The position numbers and the translations under genes are program-made. Below, one piece after another: positions 58,923 to 64,000 of a stretch of DNA of 64,000 bases (its first letter is position 1; each line of letters begins with the position of its first letter). The stretch is from NCBI GenBank assembly GCA_030737875.1, contig CM060910.1, forward strand, positions 615,859,303 to 615,923,302. The letters are read 5' to 3'. The notes below the pieces were generated by a model that ran no database searches, was not told the origin of the DNA, and saw only the letters and a list, made by a program, of their open reading frames with translations. Source of the DNA: Allium sativum (lineage: Eukaryota > Streptophyta > Magnoliopsida > Asparagales > Amaryllidaceae).

Positions 58923-60714
58923 TAAGTAATTGATTAATGAAGAAAAGGAGCTAATGGATAAGCTGAAATACTATATGGACCTTGAATTGTAAATGGTCAA
59001 GCAGAACTCTTTCCTTAGGAAAGAATTAGATGCTGATAGGAACACTAAGTATTTTCACAATTCTTTAAAGCTTCAGAAAGTTAAGGAAGTTATTTTTATG
59101 ATCAAAGACATAAATGGTAATACTCGTTCTTCTGAATCTGGTATAGATGATGCTTTTGTTAGTTATTTTAATTCAATACTAGCTCCTATCAATGTTCATT
59201 CTTCAAATATAAATCCTCTATTCCAATTGGTACTTCCAACAATTCCTGATCAGCATTCTTTTGAGCTTATTACATAGATTACAGAGGAGGAAATAAGAGA
59301 AGTAGTTTTTAAACTTGACGTGAATAGTTCTAGTGGACCAGATGGTTTTAATGCTCATTTTTTACAAAAAAATTGGCAAATAATTAGGAGAGATGTGATT
59401 GAAGCAGTTCAATTTTTTTTAAGATGAATTTTTTGCCAAAGAATTTGAGGGCTACATACATTGCTTTAGTACCAAAGGTTGCTAATCCTTCATCAGTTTC
59501 AAACTTCAGACCCATTTCATGTTGTATTGTTTTTTACAAAATAATTTCTAAAGTCATTGCTAATAGGCTTCAGAGTGTTCTTCCTTTTGTGATTTCTAAT
59601 AATCAACCAGCATTCATCAAAGGTAGAACAATAAGTGATAACATTCTTCTCACTCAAGAACTATTACTGGGTTATGATAGGAAGCATATATCTCCACGCT
59701 GTATGATCAAATTGGATATTAAAAAAGCTTTTGACATGGTATCATGGGAGTCTATTATTTCCATCATGTCTAAAATGAATTTTCCGAAGCCTTTTTTAGC
59801 ATGGATTTACACATGCATATCCTCTCTATTTTTCTCAGTTTCAAGACATGGAGTACAGCATGGGTTTTTCAAAGGAAAATGTGGAGTTAGGCAAGGGGAT
59901 CCTATATCTTCCTACCTCTTTATTTTAGTTATGGAGTTGCTAAACACATTGATTCTTGAACAAGTTAGGATGAAAAGACTGGAGCTCCACCCAAGATGTA
60001 AGAATCCTTTAATCACTCACTTGCTTTTTGCAGATGATTTGATAATATTCACAAAGCCATCTTTGGAAAATATTAGTTGTATTTTATCCACTTTGCATAC
60101 TTTCTATGAGATCACGGGTCTACAAATTAATATACAAAAATCTCATATTAAGATTAGCAGGATTATCATTGGATAAAAAGATGGAAATTATTAATTCTTC
60201 TGGTTTAAGTGAACCACCTCAGAATTCTTCTTATTTGGGTCTTCCATTATTCACTGCTAGAGTTTCAAAAGACAAATGTTTGCCTCTTTTTGAGAAGATT
60301 ATTGGGAGGTTATTACAATGGCCTGCATGTAGAGTTTCTCAAGCAGGCAGAGTAACAATCTTACAATCCATTATAATAGCCATGATCAATTATTATGCTC
60401 GGCATTACATTCTTCCTATAAAATTAGTCAACATGGTTACTAGTGCAATGAACATTTATTTATGGCATGGGGATCCTTTTGCTAAGAAATTAACTCCTAT
60501 TGCTTTTAACAAATTACATGATAGTAAGGACAAGGGAGGAATCGGCTTAATTAATTTGAGGCAGTGGAACAAAACAGCTATATCAGGTTATATAGACAAG
60601 TTAATAACTGAAGCAGATAGCTTATGGGTTAAATGTGTTAAAAATAATTTGATAGGGAACAAATGCTTTTGGACTATGGAAATTCCGCAATCATGTAGTT
60701 GGAGTTGACGACAA
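58923..60714 (+). pseudogene. LINE ORF2: reverse transcriptase
   Basis: FLRKELDADRNTKYFHNSLK, typical of plant L1 ORF2 before RT, is in 58993-59277. RT proper starts at about 59277 with TEEEIREVVFKLD and SSGPDGFNAHF. The longest block (59424-60176) has ALVPKV, NFRPISCC, IKLDIKKAFDMVSW, GVRQGDPIS and LLFADDLIIF (FADD near 60030). The connection region follows in another frame (60106-60708; GRVTILQS, INLRQWNKTAI). The main RT block is the least damaged part. Confidence 0.9.
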
Positions 60715-61476
60715 ATTTTAAAGTTGAGGAGCGATGTTTTGCCTTTTATCCAAGTTAATATTAAAAGTATGGATGAGGTTTATTTCTGGCATTCGCCTTG
60801 GTTTAGTAGAGGATTAATATTAAGTAAAGTGGTTAGTTATGATCTAAGGAGATTGAGTTGTATTCCAGACAAGGCTCTTGTAAAAGATTACTATCATGAT
60901 GGGGTTTTGCATTTGCCATATTGTAGTTCTGCAAGTTTGAGGGCATTATGGAGAGAAATTGAGGATTTACATTTTCAGTAGTGATGATCAGCTTGTATGG
61001 AATGGCAAAAAGCACATGATAAAGCACGTATATGATATACTTCAAGGTGAAAAAAAGTATTTCCCATAGCATTACAGAATTTGGAATATGAAGAGTTATG
61101 CAAAGGTGAACATCTTTTTATGGAAGGTTATGTCGAATGCGTTGAACACTAAGGATAAATTGTGTAAATTTGGCATCATTCAAGATAATATTTGTGTTTT
61201 GTGTCATGCTGCCACTGAGTGTAATACTCATCTATACTTCGAATGTGCTTATGTAAATCAGATCTGGTGCAGGATTCTCTTGAATGGTGGTTTTCATCGA
61301 CCATCATTGGTGAGTAGCGTCGAATGGTTCAACATTTTCAAGGCTACTAGGTGGAGAACTAACAAATGTGATGTTCTATTAAGCATCTTGAAGATTTGTA
61401 TTTATGAAGTCTAGGCCGAGAGAAATTGACGAATTTTGGGTGCAATTTCTTTGAATGTGTTGACACACTTTTTGGT
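60715..61476 (+). pseudogene. LINE ORF2: C-terminal region with zf-RVT domain
   Basis: EVYFWHSPWFSRGL (60724-60981) is the usual segment before the zinc-binding domain. The domain itself (61088-61414) has VNIFLWKVMSNALNT, CVLC and HLYFEC, that is C-x2-C with a later H-x4-C. After a TAG that replaces the Trp of a VWAERN-type motif the frame stays open as RILGAISLNVLTHFLVKAV and continues into the first array unit. Confidence 0.8.
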
Positions 61477-62082
61477 GAAAGCTGTCACACTGAATATCTG
61501 GATAGCATCGCGCTCGGATATGGAGAACATCGTCAGAAGACAGACAGTGATTTGGTCAAAGTCGCATCAGGAACAAAGAAGGGCCCAAAACTCCTATCAG
61601 ACGACCTCTTTTGGACCCGAAAACAGCAATTACGAAGCTAAGCTCTGTAACTCTTGTAGATCTCTGAATTAGCTTTAGTTTGAGCTTTGATTTGGCTCAA
61701 TCGGACTTACGGTTTGAAAGTTATGCCCGTTTCCGTAAGCTGGTGTAATCTGGCAATTTCTTGGATAAAGGAACAAAGCGTCACACAATCGGAGTATGGC
61801 TCATGCACCCTCGGATCACCCCTCATCGGATCGCGCCCCTCGGGTAATGGTACACCTCCTGATCACGACCCGACCGTGGACACCAGCTTCCCACTCCAGC
61901 TCACGACCAGACTTCGGTTCGTGGAGACCTCATCACGACCCGACCCCATGACCACGAACCGACTACCGAATCTGCTAATACACGTGTAGAACTTGACCTA
62001 TTCTCAAGGCTATTCACACTCCTATTTTCCCGAATCGGATGTCACGTACCCCATCATGAACCGGTCTTCCTAGAAGCTCTCC

Positions 62083-62092
62083 TATATAAATA
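62083..62092 (+). promoter_or_regulatory. TATA box in array unit 1
   Basis: TATATAAATA, followed by about 105 bases of non-AT-rich sequence up to the palindrome. Transcription from here would run through the palindrome and the inverted arm. Confidence 0.5.
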
Positions 62093-62196
62093 CACCATTT
62101 GATGGCATTTTCAAGGATCTTTTGGCTCTAACACCTCACGGCTTCCACCATTGCTGTCTGCAAAGCATTTTCAGCAGCAAAGGAGCCAAATTCCAC

Positions 62197-62356
62197 ATTG
62201 TAAACACGAGAATTTCGTGTATAAACTGAGAGAATTGTACTTGTAACTTCTTAGGATTTAAGAAGAGATAAAGTGGACACTTTATCTCTTCTTAAATCCT
62301 AAGAAGTTACAAGTACAATTCTCTCGGTTTATACATGAAATCCTCGTGTTTACAAT
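62197..62356. repeat. 160-bp palindrome, array unit 1
   Basis: Two 79-base arms around a two-base centre (62276-62277, GTG-GA-CAC). By eye only three or four positions are mismatched. The outer ends are ATTGTAAACACGAG and CTCGTGTTTACAAT. Confidence 0.93.
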
Positions 62357-63239
62357 GAAATCCTCGTGCCGGGAGGTGTACCACGAGCCGAGGGGGCCGA
62401 TCCGATGAGGGGCGATCCAAGGGTGCATGAGCCATACTCCGAGCATGTGACGCTTCGTTGCTTTATCCAGGAAATTGCTAGATTACACCAGTTTATGGAA
62501 ACAGGCATAACTTTCAAACCGTAAGTCCGATTGAGCCAAACCAAAGCTGAAACTGAAGCTAATTCATAGATCTACAAGAGTTACAGAGCTTATCTCCATA
62601 ATCGCAATTTTCGGGCCCAAAAGAGATCGTCTTCTAAGAGTGTGAAAGCTGTCACACTGAATATCTGGATAGCATCGCGCTCGGATATGGAGAACATCGT
62701 CAGAAGACAAGCAGCGATTTGGTCAAAGTCGCATCATGAACAAAGAAGGGCCTGAAACTCCTATCAGACGACCTCTTTTGGGCCCGTAAACAGCAATTAC
62801 GGAGCTTAGCTTTGTAACTCTTATAAATCTCTGAATTAGCTTCAGTTTGAGCTTTGGTTTGGCTCAATCAGACTTACGGTTTGAAAGTTATGCATGTTTC
62901 CGTAAACTGGTGTAATCTGGCAATTTCCTGGATAAAGCAATGAAGCGTCACACGATCGAAGTATGGCTCATGCACCCTCGGATCGCCCCCCTCGGCTCGT
63001 GGTACACTACCTGATCATGACCCGACCATGGACACCAGCTTCCCACTCCAGCTCACGACCAGACTTCGGTTCGTATAGACTCATCACGACCCGACCCCAT
63101 GACCACGAACCGACTACCGAATCTGCTAATACACGAGTAGAACTTGACCTATTCTCAAGGCTATTCACACTCCTATTTTCCCGAATCGGATGTCACGTAC
63201 CCCATCACGAACTGGTCTTCCTAGAAGCTCTCCTACAGC

Positions 63240-63247
63240 TATAAATA
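63240..63247 (+). promoter_or_regulatory. TATA box in array unit 2
   Basis: TATAAATA at the same place as in unit 1, in a slightly different context (ACAGCTATAAATACACC). Confidence 0.5.
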
Positions 63248-63351
63248 CACCATTTGATGGCATTTTCAAGGATCTTTTGGCTCTAACACCTCACGGCTTC
63301 CACCATTGCTGTCTGCAAAGCATTTTCAGCAGCAAAGGAGCCAAATTTCAC

Positions 63352-63511
63352 ATTGTAAACACGAGGATTTCGTGTATAAACTGAGAGAATTGTACTTGTA
63401 ACTTCTTAGGATTTAAGAAGAGATAAAGTGGACACTTTATCTCTTCTTAAATCCTAAGAAGTTATAAGTACAATTCTCTCGGTTTATACACGAAATCCTC
63501 GTGTTTACAAT
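63352..63511. repeat. 160-bp palindrome, array unit 2
   Basis: Same sequence and size as in unit 1, centre at 63431-63432. Confidence 0.93.
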
Positions 63512-63798
63512 GAAATCCTCGTGTCGGGAGGTGTACCACGAGCCGAGGGGGGCGATCTGATGAGGGGCGATCCAAGGGTGCATGAGCCATACTCCGAGCG
63601 TGTGACGCTTCCTTGCTTTATCCAGGAAATTGCTATATTACACCAGTTTACGAAAACAGGCATAACTTTCAAACCGTAAGTCCGATTGAGCCAAACCAAA
63701 GCTGAAACTGAAGCTAATTCATAGATCTACAAGAGTTACAGAGCTCATCTCCATAATCGCAATTTTCGGGCCCAAAAGAGATCGTCTTCTAAGAGTGT

Positions 63799-64000
63799 GA
63801 AAGCTGTCACACTGAATATCTGGATAGCATCGCGCTCGGATATGGAGAACATCGTCAGAAGACAAGCAGCGATTTGGTCAAAGTCGCATCATGAACAAAG
63901 AAGGGCCTGAAACTCCTATCAGACGACCTCTTTTGGGCCCGTATACAGCAATTACGGAGCTTAGCTCTGTAACTCTTATAAATCTCTGAATTAGCTTTAG
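63799..64000. repeat. array unit 3 (cut by window edge)
   Basis: The first 202 bases of a third unit, matching 62644-62845 almost exactly. Confidence 0.85.

Larger units (their letters stand above)
57661..61476 (+). mobile_element. L1-type LINE, 5'-truncated and broken
   Basis: End of ORF1, then ORF2 with endonuclease, reverse transcriptase and a C-terminal zf-RVT domain, in the plus sense. Frame breaks and stops occur in every domain. No poly(A) tail or target duplication is visible, because at the right the sequence passes straight into the inverted-repeat array; the limit given (61476) is where sequence shared with the later array units begins. Plant L1 elements normally move by target-primed reverse transcription. 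Confidence 0.85.
61477..62643. repeat. array unit 1
   Basis: Arm A about 61600-61855 (TCGGACTTACGGTTTGAAAG, TATGGCTCATGCACCCTCGG). Inverted arm about 62375-62635 (CCAAGGGTGCATGAGCCATA, CTTTCAAACCGTAAGTCCGA). The segment between them (about 61856-62196) has no inverted partner, so the inverted copy carries a deletion. Confidence 0.82.
62644..63798. repeat. array unit 2
   Basis: Same order as unit 1, about 12 bases shorter. Arms about 62765-63005 and 63530-63790. The two units are very similar throughout, so the duplication is recent or the units are homogenised. Confidence 0.82.
61477..64000. repeat. tandem array of inverted-repeat units (about 1.16 kb each)
   Basis: GTGAAAGCTGTCACACTG recurs at about 61476, 62643 and 63798, giving spacings of 1167 and 1155 bases. 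There are two full units and the start of a third, cut by the window edge. Each unit runs: unique head (about 120 bases), arm A, a 340-base segment with a TATA box, a 160-base palindrome, then arm A inverted. GC content and sequence differ clearly from the LINE and the giant LTR. I cannot assign it to a family. ORFs of 64-100 codons on both strands are the two arms read in opposite directions. Confidence 0.85.

Noticed and set aside
61687..63699. 64-100 codon ORFs with the shared NRTYGLKVMPV sequence on both strands
   Set aside because: They are the two arms of the inverted repeat read in opposite directions. No start conservation beyond the repeat itself.

Overview
This window is a plant nuclear repeat block, probably from a eudicot. 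The evidence is Ty3/gypsy chromoviruses of the Tekay/Del type, a Ty1/copia relic, a plant L1-type LINE with a C-terminal zf-RVT domain, primer-binding sites matching initiator tRNA-Met, and AT-rich sequence with long AT microsatellites. I found no convincing host gene. Nearly every coding trace belongs to a broken transposable element, and most short ORFs are shadows or translated repeats.

Layout, left to right. (1) 1-5633: 5' half of a minus-strand Tekay-like element (gag, protease, RT, RNase H, 5' LTR) running off the left edge. (2) 5634-6349: an unassigned LTR-like remnant. (3) 6350-17465: a non-coding LTR element, 'giant-LTR element A', with an internal domain of only about 1.04 kb and a 3' LTR of about 6.0 kb net. 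A solo Tekay-like LTR (11638-15488, target duplication CCCTT) and possibly a small TTACC-rich insertion (15819-16378) are nested in that LTR. (4) 17466-19419: unassigned. (5) 19420-about 47021: a decayed minus-strand Ty1/copia element. Its 3' LTR holds a complete but defective minus-strand Tekay-like element (19644-30572, duplication CTAGA). Its internal region holds a young, internally deleted plus-strand Tekay-like element (31758-42196, duplication ATTTT, both LTRs 3655 bp). (6) 47022-50092: unassigned. (7) 50093-57660: 'giant-LTR element B', with a 6.49 kb LTR, a 1.05 kb non-coding internal domain, and a 3' LTR cut after about 28 bp. (8) 57661-about 61476: a broken L1-type LINE. (9) 61477-64000: a tandem array of about 1.16 kb units, each containing a long inverted repeat centred on a near-perfect 160 bp palindrome, running off the right edge.

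The most interesting material is non-coding. The Tekay-like LTRs (four subfamilies here) share a pair of stem-loops whose arms change together between copies, two further small stem-loops with matched changes, a candidate intron inside the LTR, and a conserved block near the LTR start. Two of the elements share a palindrome between the chromodomain and the polypurine tract. The giant-LTR family copies the 3' end of the Tekay internal region, has no protein of its own, and carries its own four-copy hairpin array. A piece similar to its LTR sits at the deletion junction of the youngest gypsy element, linking the two families. The inverted-repeat array at the right end is a plausible source of long double-stranded RNA.

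All comparisons were made by eye within the window. Family names rest on recognised motifs, not on searches.
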